Source: Obelidium mucronatum
Taxonomy: Eukaryota > Chytridiomycota > Chytridiomycetes > Chytridiales > Chytriomycetaceae
Direction of reading: 5' to 3'
NCBI GenBank assembly: GCA_025765595.1
Contig: JAIVFH010000175.1
Coordinates: 1-56,054, forward strand
DNA length: 56,054 bases
This document shows positions 20,092 to 30,960 of the stretch, piece after piece; the first letter of the stretch is position 1, and each line of letters begins with the position of its first letter. The notes beneath the pieces are model-generated. The model saw only the letters and a list, made by a program, of their open reading frames with translations, was not told where the DNA came from and searched no databases. The position numbers were made by a program, and so were the translations under genes.

Positions 20092-20586
20092 TTATTCGTC
20101 AGAAACCACATCACGGATCGTCAAGTCAAGCAAATTTGCATTCAAATTAACCGCCGCCACAGCATCATCGCGTTCAGCCACCTCTGAAACATCCGCAAGA
20201 AGGTTCACGCTCTTTCCTGCCAACGATTCGACGCCTTCATTACCGCCAAGAGTCAAATCAAGAAGATTGTCACTACCGCCGTTGCCACGGGATTCGACGA
20301 CTACAACAACGGGGTCATCAGCAACAGAGACTTGAAGGAGGTTTTCAAGTCCGTTCAAGGGGCTGCTACCATCGGCGGCGAGGGCGCGTTCATGGATCAA
20401 GGAAATATCCAACAAGTTTTGTCCGATGTTTTCAAAGGGAAGAGTGGCCGCGGACGCCGCCGCGTCGATGTCGCGTTGATCAAGAGTTGCGGCAGGGTCA
20501 TCCAGAGTAAGGAGGTTTGGGGATTCCCCTTGGATCGGCAATGAGGCAACAAGGGTCGCCAAGAGTGTGAGAAGAATAAGCTTCAT
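20092..20586 (-). CDS. Small secreted protein with NLL repeats
   Basis: ATG at 20586 gives 164 aa with a clear signal peptide (MKLILLTLLATLVASLP, cleavage near 17-20). The mature part is acidic and repeats a short unit: NLLTLDD, NLLDISLI, NLLQVSVA, NLLDLTLG, NLLADVSE, NLLDLTIR, spaced 20-30 residues apart. Only one cysteine-free region is seen and there is no membrane anchor. No family recognised; it could be a cell-wall or effector-like secreted protein. A longer upstream frame exists but the signal peptide supports this start. Confidence 0.65.
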   Translation of the reverse strand: MKLILLTLLATLVASLPIQGESPNLLTLDDPAATLDQRDIDAAASAATLPFENIGQNLLDISLIHERALAADGSSPLNGLENLLQVSVADDPVVVVVESRGNGGSDNLLDLTLGGNEGVESLAGKSVNLLADVSEVAERDDAVAAVNLNANLLDLTIRDVVSDE

Positions 20587-20880
20587 GTCGGAAAGTAGAT
20601 GGAAAAAAAAGAAAGTGGGAGAGTTATTGATACTTCTTTTTTTTGTTCTGTCCCGCAAAAAAGTGCGTGATATAATTGGGTTTTTGTCAAGTCGTATTGT
20701 TCTTGGACTCTTATTGTTCTTTTTCAAGAATTGCGATTGGGATGAAGGTTGGGGGAAAGTCCTATATTCTATTTTAGCTTGGATCGAAGTTACATTATTC
20801 TTTTAGTTATACATTTAAATATTTATTTTAGTTTTTACTGCTCATGTGCCAAGCATTTGAAAAAAAAAAGCATCTCCAAA
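20587..20880. promoter_or_regulatory. Divergent spacer, secreted protein / GCKIII kinase
   Basis: 294 bp between two divergent ATGs. It is AT-rich, with TATA-like TTTATTTTAG and TACATTTAAATATTTA near 20810-20835. No gene or repeat found. Confidence 0.35.
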
Positions 20881-23584
20881 ATGCCAGGACCAATTGACCC
20901 CGAAACACTCTACAACAAACAGGTTTGAAGTTCCAAAATCACTTTTTGACCGCCTCGCTAAAAGAATCTTTGCTTTGCGCAGCAATTGATTGGAAAGGGC
21001 TCGTTTGGCCAAGTATTCAAGGTGAGAAGGCCAACCCCATTAAAAAGCATACAGCAAGGACCTGACAACCCCACCTTTTCTTTCGAATACCAACAACCAA
21101 AAAAAAAGGGAATCGATATTAAAACTTCAGAACCCGTCGCGATTAAAATCATTGATTTGGATGGTACGTTTGTTCCACCACCACCACTCATCGACTCTCC
21201 AATTCAAACTTCCTCTTTAAAAAAAAAATTAGCGGCGGAAGACGAACTTGAAGATATTCAACAAGAAATCAATATCCTCAAACAACTGAAATCTGATTAC
21301 ATTACGAAATTACATGGGAGTTATATCAAAGGTTCAAGTCTTTGGATTGTGATGGATTATTGCGGAGGCGGGTCCTGTCTGGATTTGGTAAGACCCTTCT
21401 TTTCTTTTTTAAATCATGGGTGTTTATATGCTTCTTTTTTTTCCAAGATGCGGTCTGGACCGTTGGAAGAAGGGTTTATTGCAACGATTTTGAGGGAGTT
21501 GTTGAAGGGGTTGGAATATTTACATTCGGAAAACAAACTGCATCGAGATATAAAAGGTAGCGACAGTGTGTGCGTGTGTATGGGTATTGTGCGTTGTGCT
21601 GACAAAAAAAAACACGTGAACCATCATCATGCTCTAAACACAGCTGCAAATGTACTTGTCTGTTCTGATGGAGCCGTCAAAATAGCCGATTTTGGTGTTT
21701 CCGGGCAGATATCAGCAACAATGACAATCAAGAAGATGAACACGTTTGTTGGGTCTCCGTTCTGGATGGCGCCTGAAGTGATTGAGCAGAACATAGGCTA
21801 CGACAAAAAGGTTGAAGAGTTGTGCATCAAATTGAGGACACCGGGAAGGGAGAGAGAGGCTAAAACCGCTGTTTTTATTATATCTATCAGGCAGATATTT
21901 GGAGTCTTGGAATCACGGCTTTAGAACTCGCCAATGGCCATCCGCCGTATTCAGATTTACCTGTTCCAAAGGCGGGGCTGGTGGATATGGCGCCGGGCGA
22001 AGCCCGGAGCCGATCCGACAGTCCGCGACCAAACTCCGACAGCAGTGCCCCGCCTCACAGGAATACTCAAGAATTATTTAGGCTAGATAAAGGCATAATG
22101 CTGAAAATTATAATAATAGTATATCTTTTTTTTATTGAAGCATTGTTCCTGATGACGGCGAGGTTCCTTGTAACTGTGTTAAAGGCAACAGATCTCTTGG
22201 GCACACTTCGCGAAAGTTTCCTTCCTCCAATTTCTGATTTGTTTTCTGTTTTTTACAAATGCTGGCAGGTGACTGGTGGGTTTTTGCATTTACTAGAATC
22301 AGTACCGATGTTGTGGGTGTTGCTTCCACCCAATTTAACTTCTACCTATTGCACAGCATAAGCAAAAAAAATAAACTGAAGAATGCGGAGCAATGTGGGA
22401 GTGGGGTATGTTGGACGGCGGGTAGATTTTCTCACTGAAGTCATCAAGAGCGCGTTCAGAAGAATCATAGCCATCTTGATGTCATTCAATGGCTATTTAT
22501 TCAACAGATTTTTGCGTTATGTCGGATGCAGAATACTTAGTTTATTTCTTTTGTTTGTCGGATTTTCTGTCTTATTTGGACTGGCCACGTGACCGGTTCG
22601 AACCGGTCCACAGTCAACCTGCGCCATTTCCGTCCTCCTCTCTCAAAGGCGCTGTTTTTGATTCCTCGAAATGAACCACCAAGACTAGAAGGCGGCAACT
22701 TTTCGCGAGGATTCAGGGAATTTGTGTCTCTGTGTTTACAAAGGGATCCACACAATGTATAGTCTTTTTAGTTTGTCAACGCTGTAAATGAAAACGGGGT
22801 TTCTTAAACATTTTGCTTACCATATAGCGTCCTCATGCATCCGAATTGCTAAAGCATCGATTCATTAAAGCAGCAAGAAAACCTCAAACTTTGACTGATT
22901 TAATTGCGAAACATGAGCAGTTTTTGATTGATAATGGCGATTCTGATTCCTTATATTTGGAAATGAATGACTTGAGCATGTAAGGGAGTTTTTATTTGTT
23001 TGAAACTGAATCCAAACTGTTATTAAACTGAAAACTGTCTTCCTCGTAGCTTAAATGATGCCGATGAAGTGGAATGGGATTTCGATATTGGAACTATTCG
23101 CCCCAAACTGCCTCCAAGACCGCCAATATCGTCATCATCATCATTCATGTCTCCTATATCTCCGGCTTTGAGTGCTAGTACAGGGTTTGAGGATGAAGAG
23201 AACGGCAGTGATACAGTTCGGCACATTCCAAAAAGACCATTTAAGCCGCTGCCTATTTTAGACGAACGGGTTCTACAACAACATCATCATCAGCATCAAG
23301 TGGTACTACCTAAAACAGGATCATCAACATCGAATACACCTACCGCGCCGCCAACACCTCCTCCAAAAACATACTATAATCCGCCGGGACTTCCTTCGAC
23401 AAGCGTGATTAATGGATCTTTCACGTCAGATCTGTTGATGGACATTGTCTTGCATGATTTGAATAAGAAGAGCGAGAATGCCGAAGCAGTTAGGATTATC
23501 CGACGTGCATTCCAAGAAGCAGAAGGCAAGAATCCGGGAGTTACGCACAGTTTTGTGGATGCATTGACTCGACACATTGTATGA
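20881..23584 (+). CDS. GCKIII (MST/STK24-26-like) protein kinase, interrupted
   Basis: Exons 20881-20922, 20983-21021, 21109-21163, 21233-21387, 21448-21556, 21644-21810, 21891-21974, then 22652-22756, 22828-22979 and 23050-23584. Without the inserted DNA this reads 480 aa. The kinase domain has GKGSFGQVF, VAIKII, HRDIKAAN, DFG and SPFWMAPE, matching Ste20 group GCKIII kinases that act in polarity and septation with Mob/striatin partners. The C-terminus has the EWDF motif (VEWDFDIG) and a helical dimerisation tail. A 669-bp insertion (21975-22643) splits the domain between DLPVPKA and LFLIPRNEPP, exactly where homologues are continuous. If not spliced out, translation runs into the insert and stops near 22361. 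Confidence 0.88.
21967..21974. repeat. Target-site duplication, left copy
   Basis: CAAAGGCG, identical to 22644-22651. Removing one copy plus the DNA between restores the kinase frame and length. Confidence 0.8.
21975..22643. mobile_element. 669-bp non-autonomous DNA-transposon-like insertion
   Basis: Flanked by a perfect 8-bp duplication and placed inside a conserved kinase exon. The ends carry an imperfect inverted repeat, 12 of 16 positions (21981-21996 against 22618-22633), sharing ATGGCGC. Near the left end is a GC hairpin CCGGGC-GAA-GCCCGG (21993-22007); near the right is an 18-bp palindrome. It codes for no transposase, so it would be a MITE-like element. An 8-bp duplication fits hAT or P superfamilies. 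Its ends could also act as splice sites: GTGGAT at 21981 and CAAAG at 22644-22648. Confidence 0.72.
22591..22608. repeat. Perfect 18-bp palindrome
   Basis: GACCGGTTCGAACCGGTC equals its own reverse complement. It lies 35 bp inside the right end of the insertion, next to CACGTG. It could be a transposase or host factor site. Confidence 0.85.
22644..22651. repeat. Target-site duplication, right copy
   Basis: CAAAGGCG, identical to 21967-21974; the kinase codons resume directly after it at 22652 (CTG TTT TTG). Confidence 0.8.
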
Positions 23585-23712
23585 GGAAACTATACAGTAG
23601 CACAAGAGAGAGAGATGTTATGAGAGGGGAAAGGGGGTTTGGCATTTTTGAGTAATAAAGTGGGTGCTTTTCTTTCTTTTTTTTTTTTTTTCTTTATAGA
23701 AATCTCTTGCCG

Positions 23713-25373
23713 ATGTCAGCCAGCAACGTAGACAGCGCCGTGGACGACGACGGATTCCAAGCCGTAGTAGGGAAGGGCAAGAAGGGACGATCGACAGCGG
23801 GACGCAAGCCGCAGGCTGACGAGACGCCATCGACATTGACATCGACAGTACAGAAACACCAAAAACACACCGCCACGCTCGTCGCAGACACGGCAGCGTT
23901 CATCCGCGGGGTGCGGCTCGATCTTCTCGCGGACGAAGTGGTGACGGTGGACGAGGTGCTGCTGGAGGTGCGCGACCAGGCGGCGCGCGCGAACCTGGCG
24001 CTGGCGGTGGCGCTGGCGGGCGTGAAGACGCGGCGGCCGAGCGACGAAAGCATCGCGGCGGTCGCGGCGTTTGCGCGCAAAACGGGCGACTTTGGCGTGC
24101 TGAGCAGGACCGACGTGAAGGTGCTGGCGCTGGCGTGGATGCTCGAAGTCGAGAAGAACGGGCGGGCACACGTGCGCGCTGAGCCAGTGCGGGTGCGTGT
24201 TTGGCGGTTGTTTGGTGTGTTTTCTTACTCTCTCTGCAGCCCACTCCCTTTGTCGCGAGAAAGAAGAATCAGCAACAACAACAACAGTCAAAAGAAGACA
24301 AGAATCTGCCAATGCAGGTCGATGCTGCGCCAATTTCGATTGATTCCACTCAGAGCGAATCCATGGACAAGGACGATATTCCCACTGAACATGCTCCAGA
24401 ATCATCTCGAATCGATGAAGACGCAAACATTGTCTATGAAGACGAAGAAGAGGATGAAGACGGAGATGTGAAACTTGCTGATTCAACTGATTCGACCGCG
24501 ACAGTAGAAGTTCAACCATCAACAAGCAATAGTACTGCTTCGAAATCAGATGATGCGCAAGATGAAGAATTGGATCTATTCAATGACGGAGGAGAAGACG
24601 ATGGCTGGATTACTCCAGGAAACATTGCCAAAATCAAGGCCCAACATGAACAGAAAATTCAAACTCAATTGGCTGCTCAAGGCAAGGTTTCGGTTGGTTG
24701 TATTACATCCGATTTCGCCATGCAGGTTGGTAATCTCACTGCATATTCTCTCTTCTTTTTGCCTTAGTCCGTTCCTTGAACTTTCTCTTCAACAACAACA
24801 GAACGTTCTCTTGCAAATGAATCTCAAGCTCATCTCCGTTGACGGAGTCGTCATCAAAAAAGCAAAATCCTGGATCATGCGTTGCCACGGATGTTACAAA
24901 ACAACCACAGACATGACAAAAATATTTTGTCCATCCTGTGGAAACAACACATTGATGAGAACAAGTTGCAGTGTTGACGGAAACGGTCGAATGACGTATT
25001 ATTTGAAGCGCAACTACCAATACAATCTGCGAGGAACAAAGGTATAAAAAACCCCCTTTTCATATTTTGTTATTTTTATTTCTTTTGTACTTAACGTATA
25101 TCGAAACCAAATTATTTACAGTATTCTATCCCTACACCCAAAGGTGGACATGCAGGAAAGACGGGTGGAGACATGATTCTACGTGAAGATCAAAAAGAGT
25201 TTCAAGCTGCAGTTCGTTCGCAGAGGATTGCGCAAAAGAAGGCAGATTACTTGGACGTTGACTATATACATTTTGCTGAGACAAACAGTCGAGGTGGCGG
25301 TGGGTTCGGGGGACCTGTTGTTGGACACGGGAAAAAGAATCCGAATTCAGGCAAGGGACGTCGTCGGAAGTGA
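23713..25373 (+). CDS. NOB1: 20S pre-rRNA D-site endonuclease NOB1
   Basis: Exons 23713-24192, 24240-24725, 24802-25041 and 25122-25373 give 485 aa. NOB1 cuts 20S pre-rRNA at site D to make mature 18S rRNA in late 40S particles. The PIN domain (about 55-150) has VADTAAFI, TVDEVLLEV and SRTDVKVLALAW, with the acidic metal ligands in place. A long acidic and Gln-rich linker follows. The zinc ribbon is RCHGCYKTT...FCPSCGNNTL (about 352-375), then the conserved YSIPTPKGGHAGKTGGDMI. It ends in a Gly/Lys/Arg tail. Exon 1 is GC-rich and later exons are not. I start at the ATG at 23713. Confidence 0.95.
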
Positions 25374-26173
25374 AAACATCCGAAAGGGGGTGACATCGTT
25401 GATCGCATTAATAAAAAACTTGTAGTCTCCAACAAACAAAACTCTCCACCGTTGGATACATAATATTATAGCGCTCAAAATTGGATACACTCGAAAGTTC
25501 CAGAGACAGTTTTGGAAACAGGCCAAGCCCTTTCCACTACAATACACCTGCTGTAATGACGTGAGATGTGGGCGCTCATGTCAGCTGGACACTCAATGTT
25601 TTTGTTCTAGGATACACAAGAAACGAAAACCTTGGAAAAACGCGCAAGATGGGGATTTTCTTCACAGCCAACCGCGGACTTCCAACAGCTGATTCCAAAT
25701 TGCGTGCTATGCTCCCGCCAAAATCAAAACCAAAACCAGCAGCAAGAGTTGGGTATTCCTTTCCGGATGTCACCCTAGTTGTTCCTGATGCTGACACAAT
25801 TGGGATTGGACTGCTCAACACACCCATCTGTTCAAGATAAGCGGCGCGAAATTTCGACTTAAGAAGTAGAGGAGTCCGAGTCGCTTTGAATAGCAGTACT
25901 TTTCCCCACAACTGGAAACAAAAAACAAGATCAGTTAAGCCTCCAGCACAGCTACCAAAACAGAGTCCTAGGCAAGGGGACTTTTCCTTAGAAGAATCGC
26001 GGTAATCAACACCCAAAGCTCCTCCGAGCCCTTCAGCTCGAATTTGTGAAAAATAAGCAATTCTAACTACTATTGTTAACTTCTTTTGGTTTCAACACAC
26101 AAGCTACATTTCCCCGATAGTTGCATTTTTGGCAACTCCTTTGCCATTCTCGTCCAAAGCCTTTTTGCGCGAA
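25374..26173. other. Unresolved spacer of about 800 bp
   Basis: No confident gene between NOB1 and the Sel1 kinase, which converge here. Overlapping frames occur on both strands (25604-25840 plus; 25576-25827 minus) with no known domain. On the minus strand 25956-25912 reads as a good 45-nt intron (GTAGCT ... TTTCCAG), so part of an unannotated minus-strand gene or an extended 3' UTR is possible. Just beyond the kinase stop the minus strand still resembles a degenerate Sel1 unit (KGVAKN). Confidence 0.3.
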
Positions 26174-28667
26174 TCAAGCCAATTGATTTTTTGCAAACAC
26201 GTTTCCTTGTTTGGCAGCAAGGGTGTACCATTTCAACGCTTTGGAATAGTCTTGGACAACTCCTACGCCGTCCTCGTACATGAAACCCAACCTGGATTGC
26301 GCTTCTGCATCTCCTTGGTTGGCGGCGAGAGTAAATAATTCAACTGCTCTGGAATAGTCCTGGGCTACTCCCTTGCCATCTCGATACATTGTTCCCAACT
26401 CGGTTTGCGCATCCGCATCTCCTTGGTTGGCGGCGAGAGTAAACCATTCAACTGATCGGGAATAGTCCTGGGCAACTCCCTCGCCATCTCGATACATTGT
26501 TCCCAACTTGGTTTGCGCATCCGCATCTCCTTGGTTGGCGGCGAGAGTAAACCATTCAACTGCTCGGGAATAGTCCTGGGCAACTCCCTTGCCATCTTGA
26601 TACATTCTTCCCAACTGGAATTGTCCCTTTGCGTGTCCGTGGTTGGCAGCGAGAGTGTACCATTCAACGGCTTTGGTGTAGTCTTGCACAACTCCTTTGC
26701 CGTGGCGGTAACTGTCTCCCAACCAGGTTTGCGCATCTGCATCTCCTTGGTTGGCAGCGAGAGTAAATAATTCAACTGCTCGGGAATAGCCCCGGGCCAC
26801 TCCTTTACCATCTTGATACATTCTTCCCAAATGGAATTGCCCCTTTGCGTATCCTTGGTTGGCAGCGAGATTGTACCATTCAACAGCTTGGGTATAGTCT
26901 TGCACAACTCCGTGGCCGTAAGCGTACATGATTCCCAACATTGTTTGCGCATTCGCATCTCCTTGGTTGGCGGCGAGAGTAAACCATTCAACTGCTCGGG
27001 AATAGTCCTGGGCAACTCCCTCGCCATCTTGATACATTGTTCCCAACTGGAATTGTCCCTTTGCGTGTCCTTGATTGGCAGCGAGAGTGTACCATTCAAC
27101 AGCTTGGGTATAGTCTTGCACAACTCCTTGGCCGTAAGCGTTCATGATTCCCAACTCGGTTTGCGCATCTGCATCTCCTTGGTTGGCGGCGAGTGTAAAT
27201 AATTCAAGTGCCTTGGGGTAGTTTTGGGCAACTCCCTTGCCATATTTATACCTTATTCCCAACACGAATTGCCCCTTTGCGTGTCCTTGGTTGGCAGCAA
27301 GAGTGTACCATTCAACGGCTTTGGTGTAGTCTTGTACAACTCCTTGGCCGGTAGCGTACATGATTCCCAACACGGTTTGCGCATCCGCATCTCCTTGGTT
27401 GGCGGCGAGAGTATACAATTCAACTGCCTTGGGGTAGTTTTGCTTAACCCCATTCCCATAATAATACATGACCCCCAAGTTGTACTGCGCTTGTGCATTC
27501 CCTTGATTGGCAGCTTTCGATAGTAATTGAACAGCTTTGGAATAGTCTTGAGGAACTTTGGTACCATCCTTATACATCAATCCCAGCCTAACTTGCTCAG
27601 CTGGATCATCTTCACTGCCCTCTGACGGCGTAGATGCTTCAACGATAGGAGTATCAGTCTTATCTTTGGAGACTGGAGACGTTCTTGTAGTGACATTGGG
27701 TGGAGCTGGGATTGACTCAGACAGCGAGGAAGATCGGGGTCCAATGCTTGGTGAATCCGAGTGTTCCAAGATGGTCTTGACAATCTCTTCAAAGGACGGT
27801 CTTTTGATTGGGTCTTGGTCCCAGCAAGCTTGAATCAACGACCACTCCCAAGAATCCCCAGGGATTTGGTCTGGTTGGCTTTCAGGTCGTTCACCGTCTT
27901 GAACCCATGCTGGAATTCTGTTAACAAAATACGCATCGTCAAATGGTTGAAACCCTGAAAGAATCTCGTAGACAGTCATGGCATAGGAGAAGACATCGTA
28001 AGCCGGGTGAGCCACATACTCTTGGGCAAACGATTCGGGTGGAGAGTATCGCATTGTCCCATGCGATTGACGAGAGAAAGAATGGGAAGCAACGAGACAA
28101 CGAGAGAGGCCAAAGTCGGTGATCTTTACAACACCATCATAACCTATAACGATGAGAGAAATCGTGTCAACAGTGTCAAAATAGATTCACCCGCATCTCA
28201 GTAGCATTACATACCAAGCAACACATTGCGTGGGTTCAAGTCGGCATGAATAACAGGATTCTTTTGCGCATGGAGATACTTGAATGCCTGGGCAATCTGC
28301 AGGATCCAACGCATCTTGACCTCCTTGGATACTGGCTCCTCGCCGTTTGCACAGTAAAGGCGACTATGTAGACTTGTTTCGGCTCGTTCAACGATCAGCG
28401 TTGGATTGCCGTGTTCGTCGACACTCACTCCATACAGCAAAGTGATATTGGGATGCTTCAAGGTGTGCCAGAGAGTAGCCTCGCTTTTCGCCATCTGGAC
28501 GGCTTTGGGATTATCCAGTCCCGTGATGGTCTTGATTGCGACAGGGATGGTTCCGTAGTAGCCAGAGTAAACCTCCCCGAACCCTCCTTTTCCAAGCGGC
28601 TCAGCCTTCTTGATTGTGACTTCAGTGGCCGGAATGAACCACACGCTGTCTTCATACGCATTGCCCA
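26174..28667 (-). CDS. TKL-like protein kinase with 13 Sel1 repeats (5' end unresolved)
   Basis: Exons 28667-28215 and 28143-26174 read 807 aa. The kinase domain comes first: GKGGFGEVYSG, VAIKTI, HADLNPRNVLLG, DFGLSR and HGTMRYSPPES, so the catalytic Asp, Lys and DFG are kept while HRD has become HAD (a non-RD kinase). A Pro/Ser/Thr linker follows, then 13 Sel1-like repeats of 36 residues (pattern LGxMYxxGxGVxQDYxxAxxWxxLAANQG) to the C-terminus. Sel1 solenoids bind partner proteins; TKL kinases with Sel1 tails are common in early-diverging fungi. No ATG lies in frame before the kinase domain; an acceptor CACAG at 28668 suggests a short 5' exon I could not place. Confidence 0.8.
26180..27596 (-). 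repeat. Tandem 108-bp Sel1 units with 216-bp higher order
   Basis: Thirteen in-frame units. Units 3-10 alternate between two types, a VVQDYT/AVEWYT type and an AQDYS/AVEWF type, giving about four near-identical 72-residue dimers; units 11 and 12 are repeats of the second type only. Confidence 0.85.
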
Positions 28668-29005
28668 CTGTGTATGCAGATGAAATCGTGAGAAGATAGT
28701 GAAGCAATGGGCAGACACTCACTCTTCTATCCTAGTTCAAGAAAAAGCAGGTGCCAATTTCCGTTGGACCTTCAGCCACCGCGCCGTTGTAAAATGTTAA
28801 TTGAGTTCATTTGTCAAGCTGATATAGTGTTGCAAACTATTCCCAAACGATTCTCTTTGCGTGGTGGTTTTGTTGACACCGATTGCAAAAGTGTGAGAAT
28901 AAAAGAAGTGCTGAAAGGGAACCCGGATCTACCTTTAAGTAACTTCAGGCACAGAGGAAGTGATTTCGAGGGTGGTCAATGAAAGCGAGAAGTGTTTTGC
29001 TCAAA
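28668..29005. other. Divergent spacer, Sel1 kinase / RRN7
   Basis: 338 bp. It probably holds the missing 5' exon of the kinase and the RRN7 promoter. Minus-strand GTGAGTGTC at about 28723 is a plausible donor, but no frame with an ATG joins it cleanly. Confidence 0.35.
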
Positions 29006-30438
29006 ATGGCCAAATGCCCGATTTGCCGGTCGAACCGCTTCCGCCGCGACCAAGGCAGCGGACTGCGCTTCTGCGCGAACGGCCATCAGCAGCGAACTGC
29101 AAGGCAGATTGAGGTTTGTCTTTGCGCAAAGGCGCTTCTCTAACTGACAGTTGACGTTTAGGTTGGAGACGATGAGATGATTGGCGGCGGCAGACAGCGC
29201 AAGTTCCGACGGGCGAGGCGGGCAAAGAAAGTCGTGTTTGCAAAAGGCTTCCGGTTTTGTTGTTTTCTTCTTGTTTCTTTGGTTTATTCAAGCTGTACTG
29301 ACTCACATTCTAGCGGCGCTACGACTCTTTTCCTCTTTGAAGCCTTCCAGCTGATGCTCAAAGCACAAGTGCAAGCCCTTATAGATGTTTGTGGACTTCC
29401 TCCGCTGCTTGAGGTAACATGACATGAACTGCCAAGTTTGTTCTCAACATATACTTCAAGGCAACTGTGCGCGATCTTTGGCTCATGTACGTATCGAAAC
29501 AGGGTATTAAGACCTCAAAAGCAATGAAGGCGAAACTAGCAGCAGATAAACGCAAAAGAGGAAGCGGAGGCGCAAGGAATACGACCGCTGCAGCAGAAGG
29601 GCCAGTTGTGAATTCCATTTTGTCTCCATCCTATCAGCTTGTGTTTTTATATCTGGGATGTTTACAACTGCATTTGCCTGTTTTATTGGCGGATGTTATC
29701 AAGTATGAGCCTGATTTTTCTGCGAAGTGGTGTATTCTGTTAAGTAACACTTGTTTCTCAAGATGGGCGGACGCTGGACAGATTCCATACATCAACGCCC
29801 TCGACAACCTTCCACCCGAATTCCTACTCCACGTATCCCGAAACTCACTCGCACTCAAACTCTTCCGAAAATCCCCTGTCCCAACAATGACAACCCTTCG
29901 AAAACGAACACAAGCCCTCATGAATTTGTACAAAACAATGGGAATCGTATTCCCAGAAATCAACAGCCCTCTGATTTTACTTCGCCTTGTGAAGGTTTTT
30001 AAAATCCCGCCTGAATTGTATATCTGTTCTGAAATTGTGAGGATGGTGATTGGGTATGTGGAGGGAGGTTCTATTCATTCCAACTCGAATAATAAGGCGC
30101 GGCCAGAGATTTTGGTGGTCGCGTACTTGATTGTTGCCATGAACATGTGTTATTCTATGGATCAGCATAAGAGGTGGGACTGTTGTTTGTTTTTCTGTGA
30201 GGAGGACGAGTAATAATTTTCAAAACTGATAATCAGACACATATTCATATCGTGGATCACGAATTTACCAGCGCTAGATTCACTGATGGACAATATTAAG
30301 CTGCAACTCCATTCAGAACGGGCTCAAGCAATGAACAAGCGAACGATATCTGATTTGGATTCAGAGTTCCGAGGATATGTCGATGATTTTGCGGTTTATT
30401 GTAGGGATTATTTGTTTGATAAACCGCGTTTGAGTTGA
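29006..30438 (+). CDS. RRN7: RNA polymerase I core factor subunit Rrn7/TAF1B
   Basis: Exons about 29006-29113, 29162-29235, 29314-29413, 29461-29702, 29763-30173 and 30237-30438 give about 378 aa. Rrn7 is the TFIIB-like subunit that loads Pol I at rDNA promoters. The N-terminal zinc ribbon is CPICRSNRF ... FCANGHQ (about 4-31), then a basic B-reader-like stretch (RKFRRARRAKK). Two cyclin-like regions follow, marked by VRDLWLMYV, FLYLGCLQLHLPVLLAD and WADAGQIPYINALDNLPPE. The 29236 donor is uncertain: GTTTTG at 29252 would also keep frame. Intron 3 is taken as 47 nt; a 23-nt reading is less likely. The next gene starts 41 bp after the stop. Confidence 0.85.
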
Positions 30439-30479
30439 GTGTTATTTCCGTCTTCTCTTTTCCCACTTTTTGAGCAAAA

Positions 30480-30914
30480 ATGTTTAAAAGAACTTATTTA
30501 GATGCACATAAATGGGGATTCCAGAAAATTGTGGAGGGGTTAGAAGAGCCAAATGGTAGTAGCCTGTCTTCTTCTACTCGCCAAGAGACGTTCCAAAAAC
30601 CTCGTTTACGACATCAATTGGAAAAGTGCATAGATGATCCACAGACGCAATACAGCACTAAACTGCCCAAAATACCTACGTCTGACGCTACTGCTGCTGA
30701 TGGAGGGCAAGGTGGGCCGTTTCGAATTCAAAGTATAGCAGATTTGAATGATGTGATGGGAGAAGTAGATGCCCACTATGCAACGCTGATTGAATTTGGA
30801 TCGAAAGTTTTGATTGTGGATGGAAAGCTTGTATTGAAAGCGGTTGGGGCTGTTGAAAAGGGGCTTGCGCGGTTGGTTGACTTGTTTGAGCTACAGAACC
30901 AAATGCAAGAATGA
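30480..30914 (+). CDS. Hypothetical protein, 144 aa
   Basis: Intronless frame of 144 aa squeezed between RRN7 (41 bp) and the DONSON gene (46 bp) on the same strand. The N-terminus is MFKRTYLDAHKWGFQKIVEG; residues 35-75 are low complexity; the C-terminal 60 residues look helical (VMGEVDAHYATLIEFGSKVL then LVLKAVGAVEKGLARLVDLF) and could be a coiled coil. Not recognised; a small subunit of a larger complex is possible. Its clean frame and flanking genes support that it is real. Confidence 0.55.
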   Translation: MFKRTYLDAHKWGFQKIVEGLEEPNGSSLSSSTRQETFQKPRLRHQLEKCIDDPQTQYSTKLPKIPTSDATAADGGQGGPFRIQSIADLNDVMGEVDAHYATLIEFGSKVLIVDGKLVLKAVGAVEKGLARLVDLFELQNQMQE

Positions 30915-30960
30915 GGATTCTTTTTCTACATCTTTTTATTGTTTGTCCGAGATTTTACAA

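Noticed and set aside
22591..22608. GGTTCGAACC as a second tRNA gene
   Set aside because: It resembles a T-loop box only; no A box or cloverleaf stems surround it.
22383..22674. Short frames inside the inserted element as a transposase
   Set aside because: Too short, no DDE or hAT-like motif, and several stops in each frame.
23716..24525. 269-codon minus-strand frame opposite NOB1
   Set aside because: It mirrors the GC-rich PIN-domain exon, is His/Arg-rich and has no family match.
25568..26016. Overlapping plus and minus frames after NOB1 as genes
   Set aside because: Neither has a domain or a firm start; listed only as an unresolved spacer.
26174..27600. 108-bp tandem repeats as a CRISPR array or satellite
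   Set aside because: The units are in-frame Sel1 codons with no spacers.
26365..27833. Several 80-130 codon frames opposite and out of frame with the Sel1 array
   Set aside because: Repeats in the real gene make periodic shadow frames on the other strand; they carry no independent signal.
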